DNA from: Paenibacillus sp. Soil750
GTDB lineage: Bacteria > Bacillota > Bacilli > Paenibacillales > NBRC-103111
Assembly: GCF_001428045.1 (NCBI RefSeq)
Contig: NZ_LMSD01000021.1
Span: forward strand, 1 to 46,097
Length of the DNA stretch: 46,097 bases
Direction of reading: 5' to 3'
The translations under genes and the position numbers were made by a program. Position 1 is the stretch's first letter; the number at the start of each line of letters is the position of its first letter. A model generated the notes under the pieces. The model saw only the letters and a list, made by a program, of their open reading frames with translations. It had not been told where the DNA came from and did no database searches. This document shows, piece by piece, positions 16,108 to 24,072 of the stretch.

Positions 16108-16417
16108 GGTGGATTTCCATGGCAAATTTGAGGACAAAAAGAGGGAGGAAGGCGGGTGGATTGAGTTAGAAGAATGAAGGGTAAAGAGAAAAGAGTGAAG
16201 GAGAGCAGATTGAAGAGTGAATATGGCCGGCGGGATTGGACGATTGAAGGTAGATCAAAAAGCTGGTGGCAACGAGGATAGAAATAGATGGATAGTGGCA
16301 TGTAGATGGTCAATTGGCGTTGGTGGTGTGTAGTTGGTGACATGTGGATGATTAGTGTGGTTCGTGGGATGTGGATAGCTGAGTGTGCTTGGTGGTGTTT
16401 AGATACTCGCGTCAGAA

Positions 16418-16612
16418 CAACTAACTGGATTTTCTCCAGCTAATTTCAGGTCTTTTCACTAAAACGAAGCATTAGATGGAAAATCTCCAGCTAAATCTGG
16501 CCATGCGCGGCAAAAGGGGGAGATGGCGTCAAATTAGCTGTAGGAAATCCATCTACTTTGTGTTTCGAAGGATTTACGCCGAAATTAACTGTAGGAACTC
16601 CAACTATTTCCG
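16418..16612. repeat. four copies of a short degenerate palindromic repeat
   Basis: Copies centre near 16430, 16483, 16542 and 16592 and share the pattern TTA(G/A)(C/A)TG-n-AGGA-n-TCCA(T/A)CTA or its reverse complement. The first two read AACTGGATTTTCTCCAGCTA-like and the last two are inverted. Spacing is about 50-60 bases. It resembles interspersed non-coding repeats of Paenibacillus genomes; that assignment is from memory. Confidence 0.55.
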
Positions 16613-16673
16613 CCACTGCGCCCCTTCCACAGCCACCACAGCGTCAACCGACGCATCCAGCCGCGGACACGTC

Positions 16674-17435
16674 TTATTTTAAAAACTGATCCGTTGATCC
16701 CGTCGCCACAAAATCACTTAGCTTCAGTAGTTTCTTCTTCCCCATGTTGCCTTTTATCGTGTGTGAAGTGGGCTTCTCGGCTTTCGGATCGTCAACGATT
16801 CGTTTGACATAATCACCTGTAAGCAGGTTATAGTCTTCTTCGTCACCCGTCGTTTCAGTCATCGTCCCCGAATAGAAGGACCCCATCGTGGCACCGATCA
16901 GGTACCAGTCCTCATTTTGAAATCTGAATCGGTATTTCCCGTACCATCTGTCGTTGCTTCCTCCATAAAAACTCACGACAAGGGAGCCTCTATCGATGTG
17001 TATGTCAGCCAGCGGATCGCCCCAGATCCCGCCTTCATCGGCTTTCAGGATCGCCTTATCTGCCATGATTGAGCGTGTGTAGGTGCCATCCTTATTTCCA
17101 AAAGCAATCAGAAGTGCCCTTTCAGGTGCTTGATCTTCTGCGCTTTCAATCTTTTCGATGACCATGGCAATGTCTTGGATACCATCTTTGTTCAAGTCAC
17201 CTTCCACCCGCACGGAGCCACTCTGACGGACAAGCTGCTGCCAACCTTCGGGCATAAGGATTGCCGGGTTTTTAACCTCGCTCATCTTAGGTGTCGCTTC
17301 TTCCTTTTTCACACGAATAGAAGCCGTTGGCTCTTCTGACATAGCGTTCGGAACGGCCGTTGTAAGCTCATCTGCTTGGCACGCGGACAACCCCATCATG
17401 AATGCGAATACCATGAAATAATAGAAAAATTTCAA
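16674..17435 (-). CDS. FG-GAP-like lipoprotein
   Basis: This 253-residue exported lipoprotein has a signal peptide ending in lipobox LSAC (Cys19), followed by a Thr/Glu/Lys-rich linker to about residue 60. One clear calcium-loop-like element, GDLNKDGIQDIAMV, is the hallmark of FG-GAP/VCBS repeats and is followed by ALLIAFGNKDGTYTRS. The rest is beta-rich. Proteins of this look are common, poorly characterised surface lipoproteins in Firmicutes. It diverges from the large secreted protein gene to its right, with about 220 bases of promoter region between. Function is unknown. Confidence 0.8.
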   Translation of the reverse strand: MKFFYYFMVFAFMMGLSACQADELTTAVPNAMSEEPTASIRVKKEEATPKMSEVKNPAILMPEGWQQLVRQSGSVRVEGDLNKDGIQDIAMVIEKIESAEDQAPERALLIAFGNKDGTYTRSIMADKAILKADEGGIWGDPLADIHIDRGSLVVSFYGGSNDRWYGKYRFRFQNEDWYLIGATMGSFYSGTMTETTGDEEDYNLLTGDYVKRIVDDPKAEKPTSHTIKGNMGKKKLLKLSDFVATGSTDQFLK

Positions 17436-17654
17436 CCGTATTTACTCCTTCCCACGTATCACTTAGAACGAATCTTATTATTCACGAAATGTCCGAAATC
17501 CTATCACTGACCCAATAACAACTAATACGGGTACGAAAGTCTATTCCTTACCCCTTTCCCACTATGTTACACCTATTTCAGAAACTTTTTGCCCACACTT
17601 TACGTCTAATATTTGAAATATTTACCACAATTGGTGATGGGAAGTGGTGCCGAA

Positions 17655-19640
17655 ATGAATTGGCGAGCAAGTTGTATGGTAACTTTGTTAGTGGTAACCC
17701 TAGCAGGACTCTTAGGTAAACCTGCAGGAACCTCGGCGGAATTCATGGCTCAGGGGCCCTATCCCCCTGATGGATTACGTATTCCTAGATCGATAGAGCT
17801 ACTGTCGGATACAGCTTACTTTCCTGCAGCAGATACACCTGCCGATCGGCCCGAAGGGTGGTTTTCTCCACAAAACGTCAAGGTCATTGAGACAAATGGT
17901 GCTTGGTCTATTGGCGCAGCTAACTGGAAAATTGAGACGATGTTCGGCCCTCGTTGGATTCGTCCAAATCCGTGGGAGATTGATATCGCTCCACCCGATC
18001 GCATTTTGCTAACCTCGGACACGCCGCTATTTAGTAAAATGAGCGAACGAGGCGGTTCGGTAGCAGCCCTCGCACCTCAAGAAGTGAAGGTTGTCCGTGC
18101 GGAGAAGCAGTGGTTCTACACGAATGACACGTCCAGTAAAGCATGGATTCAGATTCATACTTCATGGATGGGAGACTTGTGGGCGCACATCCCGGTCAAG
18201 CAGATAGGCACCGTTCAAGACGTCAGCAAGCCCGTCTATTATCAAGGTATCTACGGCAGTAAGGAGCTGTTGCCCCTATTACAATCAGTGCAGACTTCGA
18301 TGGAATCTGCATCTGCTGGGGAAACACGAATCATCCAAGAGTATACAACGATTTATGACCGTTACTTCTTAGTTGAAACCGAGGTGGGTCCTCTGTGGAC
18401 TTCGCAAGCAGGTGTGTCCATCGTCGCTTCCGATGAAACACTAAACCTGACTACTGAGATTCCACTATTCGCTAGCCCAGCGAACAAAGAAATTGCCGTC
18501 CTCTCTGGGGAGAAGGTCACTGCCTTCGAAAAAATCACCCAGCCGTTAAGGACTGGTAGAGGTCCTTATGATATTTGGCATTTCTCAACTTGGTACCATG
18601 TCCACACATCAAAAGGAACAGGATGGATTAATCTCTTATACGGGGAGCCCGCGGACGCGGTAAACGTTCATTGGAGGGTATCCATTCATGGTGACCGTGA
18701 GTTAATGCGTTATCCTGATGTGTACTATACATCTTCTGTCCTTTTACTACGGAATCAGGATGTGGAGGTTTCCGCGGTATGGAGCATGCCAAACGGCACC
18801 ACATGGCTCAAGGCTAGTAAAGAAGGGCATATGGGGTGGATCCCTTTACAATCCTGGAACCAAGACAGATTCTGGGACCTCGATACGGGTACTGAACTGC
18901 AGATTGAGACCCAGTATCCACAACAAGTTATTCTAAAGCTTGATAGCCAAGGCGTTCTTAAGTGGAACGAAGATGTTGACGCAGGCTATGTAAAAGAAGA
19001 CGTGGATGTCCTGAAGCTGAAGGTTCTAGCTGAGCAGTTGGGATACCAGCAAGCGGATGTGGAAGACCCTAACGGCGCCGTTCGTTATTCGAAAGGTGAC
19101 TATGCCTTCGTTCTACACAAAGGGGAACAGCGTGTTGATATCTACTGGAAAGATATTTTAACCAAATCCGTTACCCTTAGCAGCATCCCCCACCAACAAG
19201 AAGGTGAGTGGTACTTGGAACAGACTGATGTGAAGCTATTATTCGGCCTTTCCCCCATTCCTTGGTATGAGGGGCACGCTTATTATGAAGGAGCCTACAA
19301 AGTCGAGCTCGGAAAGCTCCCCGACAAGTTAGCAGGAACAACTGCTAAACTGGATGCTTTTCTTTACGATACACAGATACAATGGACTCAGAAAAATCTC
19401 AAAGACGCCATCCAGCCACGGTTATCTTTGGAGGAAAATAATGATCTAGGCGGCAAGGATGCCTTATCATCGATCACGGTTGCACCCGCCAGTAAGGCTG
19501 TTACCGCTGACACAGTCACGCCATTGTACCACTTGAGCACTTCAAGAACCCTGACTTCTGGTCCCCATGATTTGAACATCGTTCTTCGTGTAGGTGAGCG
19601 AATCGTGTGGATGCAGCCTTGGCATGTGGTAATGGAGTAG
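17655..19640 (+). CDS. large secreted protein with repeated SH3-like beta modules
   Basis: About 661 residues, not a named family. A signal peptide (MNWRASCMVTLLVVTLAGLL, then GKPAGTSA) supports ATG 17655; upstream in-frame starts at 17613 (TTG) and 17637 (ATG) would add residues before it. The mature part contains at least four similar blocks. Each has a strand like LLSDTAYF, LTSDTPLFSKM or LTTEIPLFASP, then VKVIE/VKVVRAEKQW and a W-x-x-I/V turn such as GPRWIRP or KGTGWINL. This resembles bacterial SH3 wall-binding repeats. A C-terminal third lacks these. Cell-wall association is inferred. It is single-gene, followed by a strong terminator. Confidence 0.75.
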   Translation: MNWRASCMVTLLVVTLAGLLGKPAGTSAEFMAQGPYPPDGLRIPRSIELLSDTAYFPAADTPADRPEGWFSPQNVKVIETNGAWSIGAANWKIETMFGPRWIRPNPWEIDIAPPDRILLTSDTPLFSKMSERGGSVAALAPQEVKVVRAEKQWFYTNDTSSKAWIQIHTSWMGDLWAHIPVKQIGTVQDVSKPVYYQGIYGSKELLPLLQSVQTSMESASAGETRIIQEYTTIYDRYFLVETEVGPLWTSQAGVSIVASDETLNLTTEIPLFASPANKEIAVLSGEKVTAFEKITQPLRTGRGPYDIWHFSTWYHVHTSKGTGWINLLYGEPADAVNVHWRVSIHGDRELMRYPDVYYTSSVLLLRNQDVEVSAVWSMPNGTTWLKASKEGHMGWIPLQSWNQDRFWDLDTGTELQIETQYPQQVILKLDSQGVLKWNEDVDAGYVKEDVDVLKLKVLAEQLGYQQADVEDPNGAVRYSKGDYAFVLHKGEQRVDIYWKDILTKSVTLSSIPHQQEGEWYLEQTDVKLLFGLSPIPWYEGHAYYEGAYKVELGKLPDKLAGTTAKLDAFLYDTQIQWTQKNLKDAIQPRLSLEENNDLGGKDALSSITVAPASKAVTADTVTPLYHLSTSRTLTSGPHDLNIVLRVGERIVWMQPWHVVME

Positions 19641-19661
19641 TTGATTTACAGGAATAAAACG

Positions 19662-19695
19662 AAAAAAGAAGCCTTGGAAGAGGCTTCTTTTTTTT
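19662..19695. terminator. bidirectional intrinsic terminator
   Basis: AAAAGAAGCCT and AGGCTTCTTTT form the stem around a short loop, flanked by A6 and T8 runs. It lies between the secreted-protein gene and the convergent HxlR gene. Confidence 0.92.
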
Positions 19696-19739
19696 GACTT
19701 CAATGTGGCTTAATTGCCGTTTCAATCGGATAAATCCCT

Positions 19740-20123
19740 CTAATTCCCTGTCACTTCGTCCAATCTACCTTCAAATGATTCCACAGATCTCTCTTCCCCA
19801 TACAACTCATTCAAATGGGTGAGATGCGACATTCCCCAGTCATTCATGGCCTGTAAGACCGTAGACATGCCTTTGCCGTGTTCTGTGATGGAATATTCGA
19901 CTTTGGGAGGAATTTGGTGATAGATCTTTCGATGAACAATATCGTGATACTCTAGCTCTCTTAATTGTTGGGTTAGCATTTTTTTCGTTATATCGGGAAT
20001 CGCTTTTTGAAGTTCGCTAAATCTCATCGTGCCATTAGAGAAAAGGTGAAACAAAACGATGGGCTTCCATTTGCCTACAAGAATCTCTAGGACGGTTTCA
20101 AATTTACAATGGGGTTCCTCCAT
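19740..20123 (-). CDS. HxlR-family transcriptional regulator
   Basis: About 127 residues of typical HxlR winged-helix protein: CKFETVLEILVGKWKPIVLF at the N terminus, RFSELQKAIPDITKKMLTQQ as the recognition region, then LREL.YHDIVHRKIYHQIPP and the wing VEYSITEHGKGM. The track of sense begins at an upstream ATG (20141), but ATG 20123 has GGAGGAGG eight bases before it and is preferred. HxlR proteins respond to thiol-reactive or quinone stress and usually control a divergent gene. Here the divergent genes encode a DoxX protein and a ring-cleaving dioxygenase, fitting an aromatic/quinone stress role. Confidence 0.9.
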   Translation of the reverse strand: MEEPHCKFETVLEILVGKWKPIVLFHLFSNGTMRFSELQKAIPDITKKMLTQQLRELEYHDIVHRKIYHQIPPKVEYSITEHGKGMSTVLQAMNDWGMSHLTHLNELYGEERSVESFEGRLDEVTGN

Positions 20124-20259
20124 ATTGATTTCCTCCTCCATTTCACTTAGGTATCTTTTTGTATACTAGGTTTATTTTGAGTAACTACTTCTCAGTATAG
20201 ATCCTAGGGATTATTATACGACTATACACTTACTTAATTCAAGGAGGTAATTTTATTTT

Positions 20260-20613
20260 ATGAATATCGCATTGTGGATCGCACAAGGAATTCTAGCATT
20301 AGCGTTTATTATGGCAGGTTCAATGAAATCTTTTCAGTATGAGAAAGCCAAAGCCAGTATGCCTTGGGTCAAAGAGTCATCAAAAGGCCTGGTAACTTTC
20401 ATCGGGGTATCCGAACTACTTGGAGGATTAGGATTAATTGTCCCTTATGCGACAGGAATCGCACCTATTTTGACGCCAATTGCCGCTATTGCACTAGGTT
20501 TAATCATGGTACTAGCAGCCATATTTCATGCAAAGAGGAATGAAAACTCAGGTATCGGGATGAACATCATTTTCTTGGCGATATTACTCTTTGTAGCAAT
20601 TGGACGTTGGTAA
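20260..20613 (+). CDS. DoxX-family membrane protein
   Basis: This 117-residue protein has four hydrophobic segments (residues about 3-20, 42-62, 70-90 and 98-115). The opening FIMAGSMKSF and the FIGVSELLGGLGLIVP segment are typical of small DoxX/DoxD-like proteins. AAGGAGG precedes the ATG. It diverges from the HxlR regulator and lies 42 bases upstream of the dioxygenase gene on the same strand, so the two are probably co-transcribed. The family is linked to thiol/quinone redox balance in the membrane; the reaction here is not known. Confidence 0.88.
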   Translation: MNIALWIAQGILALAFIMAGSMKSFQYEKAKASMPWVKESSKGLVTFIGVSELLGGLGLIVPYATGIAPILTPIAAIALGLIMVLAAIFHAKRNENSGIGMNIIFLAILLFVAIGRW

Positions 20614-20655
20614 GTTGATTACAGCACAATACAATGACGAGTAGGAGGTTCAACT

Positions 20656-21423
20656 ATGCTTTCCCCTGTCTTCTTGCCTCACGGCTCACCCTATACCATT
20701 TTCGAAAAATCCGAATTCACTGCGTTCCTGAACCGCTTTGGCCAGGAGAACCGCCCAAAAGCCATCGTCATTTTCTCAGCCCACTTCGAAAGTGAAATAA
20801 CGACCATTGCTGCGACGGACGATGTGCATGAGATGGTTTATGATTACTACGGGTTTCCATCCTCTTATTATCAAGTTCAATATCCCGCGAGAGGCTCATC
20901 GATCGTTGCCTCCATGGTGGAAGAGCGTCTGCGCCAGCATAACATTCCTGTTCAAAGGAAATATCGCGGCTTAGATCACGGCGTTTTCCCTATCATGATG
21001 CACGCATATCCGGAAGCAGATATTCCTATCGTTCCCGTTTCGGTCAACCCCTTCTTGCCTGCGAGACAGCAGATTGCGATCGGTGAAGCGCTGCAAGGGC
21101 TTGAGCAAGATGGTATTCTCGTCATCGGGAGCGGATTTTTGACGCATAACTTTAATGAAATTGACCGTGACAAGGAAGCTGCACCTCGGGCATGGGCCGT
21201 GCAATTCAGAGATTGGATTCGGGAGAAGGTGCTCGCCAGAGACATCGAAGCCTTAAGCCAATACGAAACGCTTGCCCCGCATGCAGCAGTAGGCGTCCCA
21301 CGTGCCGAGCATTTTGTGCCTTTGCTCATTGCTCTGGGCAGCGGAAGCCCAGGTCGCGAAATCAATGTTCTGCACGACACCATCGAACATGGTTCATTGA
21401 GCACACTTTGCTTCAAATTTTGA
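20656..21423 (+). CDS. class III extradiol ring-cleavage dioxygenase, DODA/YgiD type
   Basis: This 255-residue enzyme belongs to the LigB-like superfamily. Candidate metal-binding residues are seen in FLPHGSP (His), VIFSAHFES (His) and the HGVFPIMMHAYPEADIPIV segment, with GSGFLTHNF near the active site. Such enzymes open catechol rings, for example 4,5-DOPA, with non-haem iron or zinc. GGAGG lies at good distance before ATG. It follows the DoxX gene in what looks like a two-gene unit under the HxlR regulator, and ends at a strong terminator. The natural substrate is unknown, but response to quinone/catechol stress is a fair inference. Confidence 0.88.
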   Translation: MLSPVFLPHGSPYTIFEKSEFTAFLNRFGQENRPKAIVIFSAHFESEITTIAATDDVHEMVYDYYGFPSSYYQVQYPARGSSIVASMVEERLRQHNIPVQRKYRGLDHGVFPIMMHAYPEADIPIVPVSVNPFLPARQQIAIGEALQGLEQDGILVIGSGFLTHNFNEIDRDKEAAPRAWAVQFRDWIREKVLARDIEALSQYETLAPHAAVGVPRAEHFVPLLIALGSGSPGREINVLHDTIEHGSLSTLCFKF

Positions 21424-21426
21424 CAA

Positions 21427-21461
21427 AAAAAAGACACTTCATTCATTAGAAGTGTCTTTTT
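21427..21461. terminator. bidirectional intrinsic terminator
   Basis: GACACTTC (21433-21440) and GAAGTGTC (21449-21456) form the stem, flanked by A8 and T5 runs. It lies between the dioxygenase gene and the convergent L32 gene. Confidence 0.9.
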
Positions 21462-21480
21462 CATTGCAAGATTCATATGA

Positions 21481-21657
21481 TTATTGAGCTTGTACGATCT
21501 CTCTACCCTTATATGAACCGCAGTTTTTGCAAACATGATGCGCTTTTTTAAGTTCAGCACATTGTTCACACTTCACCATTCCTGGCACAGCCAGTTTAAA
21601 GTGAGTACGGCGCTTATCGCGACGTGTTTTGGACGTTCTCCGTTGAGGAACTGCCAT
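21481..21657 (-). CDS. rpmF: 50S ribosomal protein L32
   Basis: This 58-residue basic protein begins MAVPQRRTSKTRRDKRRTH, the hallmark of L32, and carries a four-cysteine zinc ribbon: CEQC and CKNC, 14 apart from first to third Cys. The frame extends upstream, but ATG 21657 has GGAGG eight bases before it and matches known L32 starts. L32 is a component of the large ribosomal subunit. Its upstream neighbour is a CSC-type secreted protein, not the DUF177 (YceD) gene that usually precedes rpmF in Firmicutes, so this may be a displaced or second copy. Confidence 0.96.
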   Translation of the reverse strand: MAVPQRRTSKTRRDKRRTHFKLAVPGMVKCEQCAELKKAHHVCKNCGSYKGREIVQAQ

Positions 21658-21766
21658 AGTCAAAACACCTCCAGTTACTTTACTAAACAACAAGAGATAT
21701 CATAGCCTTCTCGAAGGCGTTTGTCAATGCTAGAGACCATCTTTTGACCTAGCTAATGTCGAATAC

Positions 21767-22393
21767 TTACGATTTTCTTCTTGCCCTAATCAGCAGCAGA
21801 CCTGCTCCAATAACTAGGATGACGGCTACTTGCACGAATTCTAACAGATGATAGCGAACCAACCGATGATAGATCGCTTTGAGATAAGCCCATTTATTCG
21901 TATAGGCCATGGTATCCATCTTGCCTTTAAAACTCACATTCTCTATCGGCTCCACGCCTTGCGCCATCTTACTCAATTCCGATGTAGCATTAGTAAGCTT
22001 CTTCGTTAATGAACATGAGCTTGTTTGCAGCATATTCTCCTTAAAGTCATAGTCATAAGCAAAAACTAGATAGGTTTCACCCTGCCCAAACGTATATCCA
22101 CACGAAGGTTCGCCCAAGTTGGTAAGGACAATGGCCTGCGTCTGATTCATCCCTTTCCACGATTTCTCAACATCGAAATGAACGGCGATTTTATGATCGA
22201 GAATGCCATCGATATCTAGAACCTTGGGTTCAATGGCAAGTACTTTGCCAGAAAACACAGCCTTAGATTGTTCCACAGCCTTTATCGGATCTGTTTGCAG
22301 CGCGCAGCTACAGGCATAGCTTTTACTCGGCAAGACTAGGCTCATAACAATTAATATAAATACAACAGCTATAGCCATCACAACTTTATTCAC
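21767..22393 (-). CDS. membrane-anchored CSC-type (TIMP/netrin-like) surface protein
   Basis: This 208-residue protein has a signal peptide ending near YACSCA, so the mature protein begins with the Cys-x-Cys pattern of bacterial NTR/TIMP-like domains. It continues with AVFSGKVLAIE, VEKSWKGMNQTQAIVLTNLG, a GEPSCGYTFGQGETYLVFAY core and a later SSCSL cysteine. A C-terminal hydrophobic helix (about 182-202) followed by RARRKS anchors it to the membrane. These domains are OB-fold modules of unknown bacterial function. It lies 110 bases upstream of L32 on the same strand with no obvious terminator between. Confidence 0.82.
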   Translation of the reverse strand: MNKVVMAIAVVFILIVMSLVLPSKSYACSCALQTDPIKAVEQSKAVFSGKVLAIEPKVLDIDGILDHKIAVHFDVEKSWKGMNQTQAIVLTNLGEPSCGYTFGQGETYLVFAYDYDFKENMLQTSSCSLTKKLTNATSELSKMAQGVEPIENVSFKGKMDTMAYTNKWAYLKAIYHRLVRYHLLEFVQVAVILVIGAGLLLIRARRKS

Positions 22394-22475
22394 AATCTTC
22401 GTCCTTCCATTGGAAATCTTCTAAACTAACAGACGTGGATTTCCAAATAATGTTTCACTTGTAGGACAGGGATAA

Positions 22476-22509
22476 TAAAAAAATCCTCCTACCCCGAAGG
22501 GCAGCAGGA
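22476..22509 (-). terminator. intrinsic terminator of the methyltransferase gene
   Basis: On the minus strand TCCTGCTGCCC and GGGTAGGAGGA pair around loop TTCG, followed by T7. It lies just after the stop of the methyltransferase gene. Confidence 0.88.
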
Positions 22510-22515
22510 CAACTG

Positions 22516-23250
22516 TTACTTCTTAACGGCTGAAACCAATAGGAAGATGGGACGACGCGTTTCGTCTTTCATATCAGGGTACTTCTCCAAAGCTTCTGGC
22601 GTTGGTTGTGGCTCAGCGAGCTTCGTAATAAGGAAGCCCGCTTCAATTAACGCGTTCATATAGGAAGCGATCGTTCGATGATATTTGACCACATCATGAT
22701 CTAAGAACCTCGCTACCCGCTGCCCCTCCTCCTGATAGTCGTCGACAGGCCAGTGCATACGCTCGCCTCCGGGACCGTAATGCCAGTCTTGCGCAGCACG
22801 TGCGGTAAAGATCGGATGCTCCACAGAGAGTACGAAGGAGCCTCCTGCGGCCAGACAGTGCTGCACCTTACGGCAAACCGCATCAAATTGCTCAACGTAG
22901 TGAAGAGCCAATGAGGAGATGACAACGTCAAACTCACCCGCCGAGAAGTCGATATCCTCAATCGCCAGTCTCTGATACGTGATACCCGAATCGCTATGAT
23001 TCGCGCTGGCATAAGCCAGCATTCTCTCGGAAAGATCTACACCAACAACGGACGCAGCCCCTTGCTCACGGGCATACTTGCAATGCCAACCGTACCCGCA
23101 TCCAAGGTCAAGAACACGTTTGCCTTGAAGCGTAGGCAGCATCGTACGAAGTACAGGCCATTCCCCGGCTGCGTTGAGACCGCCAATGGAACGAGGCATC
23201 TCGCTGTATTTTTCATAAAATCCAAGCTCATCGTATTTATTCTGTTTCAT
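22516..23250 (-). CDS. class I SAM-dependent methyltransferase
   Basis: This 244-residue protein has a Rossmann methyltransferase core: VLDLGCGYGWHCKYAREQGA (motif I), VGVDLSERMLAYA (acidic loop), IDFSAGEFDVVISSLALHYV (motif II/post) and VLSVEHPIFTA. The N-terminal MKQNKYDELGFYEKYSEMPR is seen in a common, uncharacterised family of Firmicutes methyltransferases acting on small molecules. It is a single gene, diverging from the Bce regulator and closed by a terminator. The methyl acceptor cannot be told from sequence. Confidence 0.88.
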   Translation of the reverse strand: MKQNKYDELGFYEKYSEMPRSIGGLNAAGEWPVLRTMLPTLQGKRVLDLGCGYGWHCKYAREQGAASVVGVDLSERMLAYASANHSDSGITYQRLAIEDIDFSAGEFDVVISSLALHYVEQFDAVCRKVQHCLAAGGSFVLSVEHPIFTARAAQDWHYGPGGERMHWPVDDYQEEGQRVARFLDHDVVKYHRTIASYMNALIEAGFLITKLAEPQPTPEALEKYPDMKDETRRPIFLLVSAVKK

Positions 23251-23376
23251 GGCATCCAGAACTCCTCAATTGAATTTATGGTATGATTTATATGTCAGAA
23301 TCCATTTAGCTCTGTTAACCAGTTTACAATACAATAAGTTTAAAACTCAAAGAATGACCAAAGTGGGTGAATTCCG

Positions 23377-24072
23377 TTGTTTAAAATCTTACTTATCGAA
23401 GATGATGCCACCTTGTTCGCAGAGATCAAAGAGCGCTTGGCCCAATGGTCCTACGAGGTGCATGGCATCGCTGATTTCAATAAAGTACTCGAGACATTTA
23501 TTGCATTGAAACCCGATTTGGTCATTATTGATATTCAACTGCCGAAATTCGACGGGTTTCATTGGTGCCGCATGATTCGGACGCATTCCAATGTGCCTAT
23601 CGTCTTCCTCTCTTCGCGCGACCATCCTACGGATATGGTGATGTCTATGCAGCTTGGAGCGGACGACTTTATCCAAAAGCCCTTTCATTTTGACGTGCTG
23701 ATCGCGAAAATCCATGCCATACTCCGGCGGGTCTACAACTACAATACGGAGCAAATGAAGCTCAAAACATGGTGCGGCGCTACCATCGATTTTGAGAAAA
23801 ATATCGTTAGTCATGCTTCTGGATCCATTGAACTGACCAAGAATGAAATCTACATATTGAAACTCCTCATCGAGCATAAAAATACGATTGTCAGCCGGGA
23901 AGATATCATCAATAGCTTATGGAATGACCAGCGTTTTGTAAGTGATAACACCTTGACGGTGAACGTGAATAGGCTTAGAAAGAAGCTGGACGAGCTGGAT
24001 TTAGGACGTTTTATCGAAACAAAGGTCGGCCAAGGCTACATCGCAACGGAAGAGACCCCTCAGTATGATTAA
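23377..24072 (+). CDS. OmpR-family response regulator, BceR type
   Basis: This 231-residue protein has an N-terminal receiver: acidic pair in LLIEDD, phosphoacceptor Asp in LVIIDIQLPKFDGF and conserved Lys in FIQKPF. A C-terminal OmpR winged helix runs about 130-225, with the IVSREDIINSLWNDQRFVSD and VNRLRKKLDELD signatures. The start is TTG at 23377 with a modest GGGTG upstream; no ATG is near. It overlaps the kinase gene by 8 bases. Regulator, kinase, ATPase and permease in this order form a Bce-type antimicrobial-peptide sensing and detoxification module, in which the regulator activates the transporter genes. Confidence 0.9.
   Translation: MFKILLIEDDATLFAEIKERLAQWSYEVHGIADFNKVLETFIALKPDLVIIDIQLPKFDGFHWCRMIRTHSNVPIVFLSSRDHPTDMVMSMQLGADDFIQKPFHFDVLIAKIHAILRRVYNYNTEQMKLKTWCGATIDFEKNIVSHASGSIELTKNEIYILKLLIEHKNTIVSREDIINSLWNDQRFVSDNTLTVNVNRLRKKLDELDLGRFIETKVGQGYIATEETPQYD

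Larger units (their letters stand above)
15632..16673. other. 1.04-kb non-coding region
   Basis: No credible gene is seen here. It holds, in order: the promoter side of the PAP2 gene; an imperfect DnaA box at 15755-15763; an AT-rich patch with repeated GTTAC/TTACA words (15835-15875); a cluster of DnaA-box-like 9-mers (15997-16107); a C-poor, G/A-rich tract (about 16105-16400); and four copies of a degenerate palindromic repeat (about 16418-16612). Confidence 0.7.

Noticed and set aside
15923..16343. Open frames of 60-128 residues in the 1-kb non-coding region
   Set aside because: No ribosome sites; they read through DnaA boxes and the C-poor tract, with very skewed composition.
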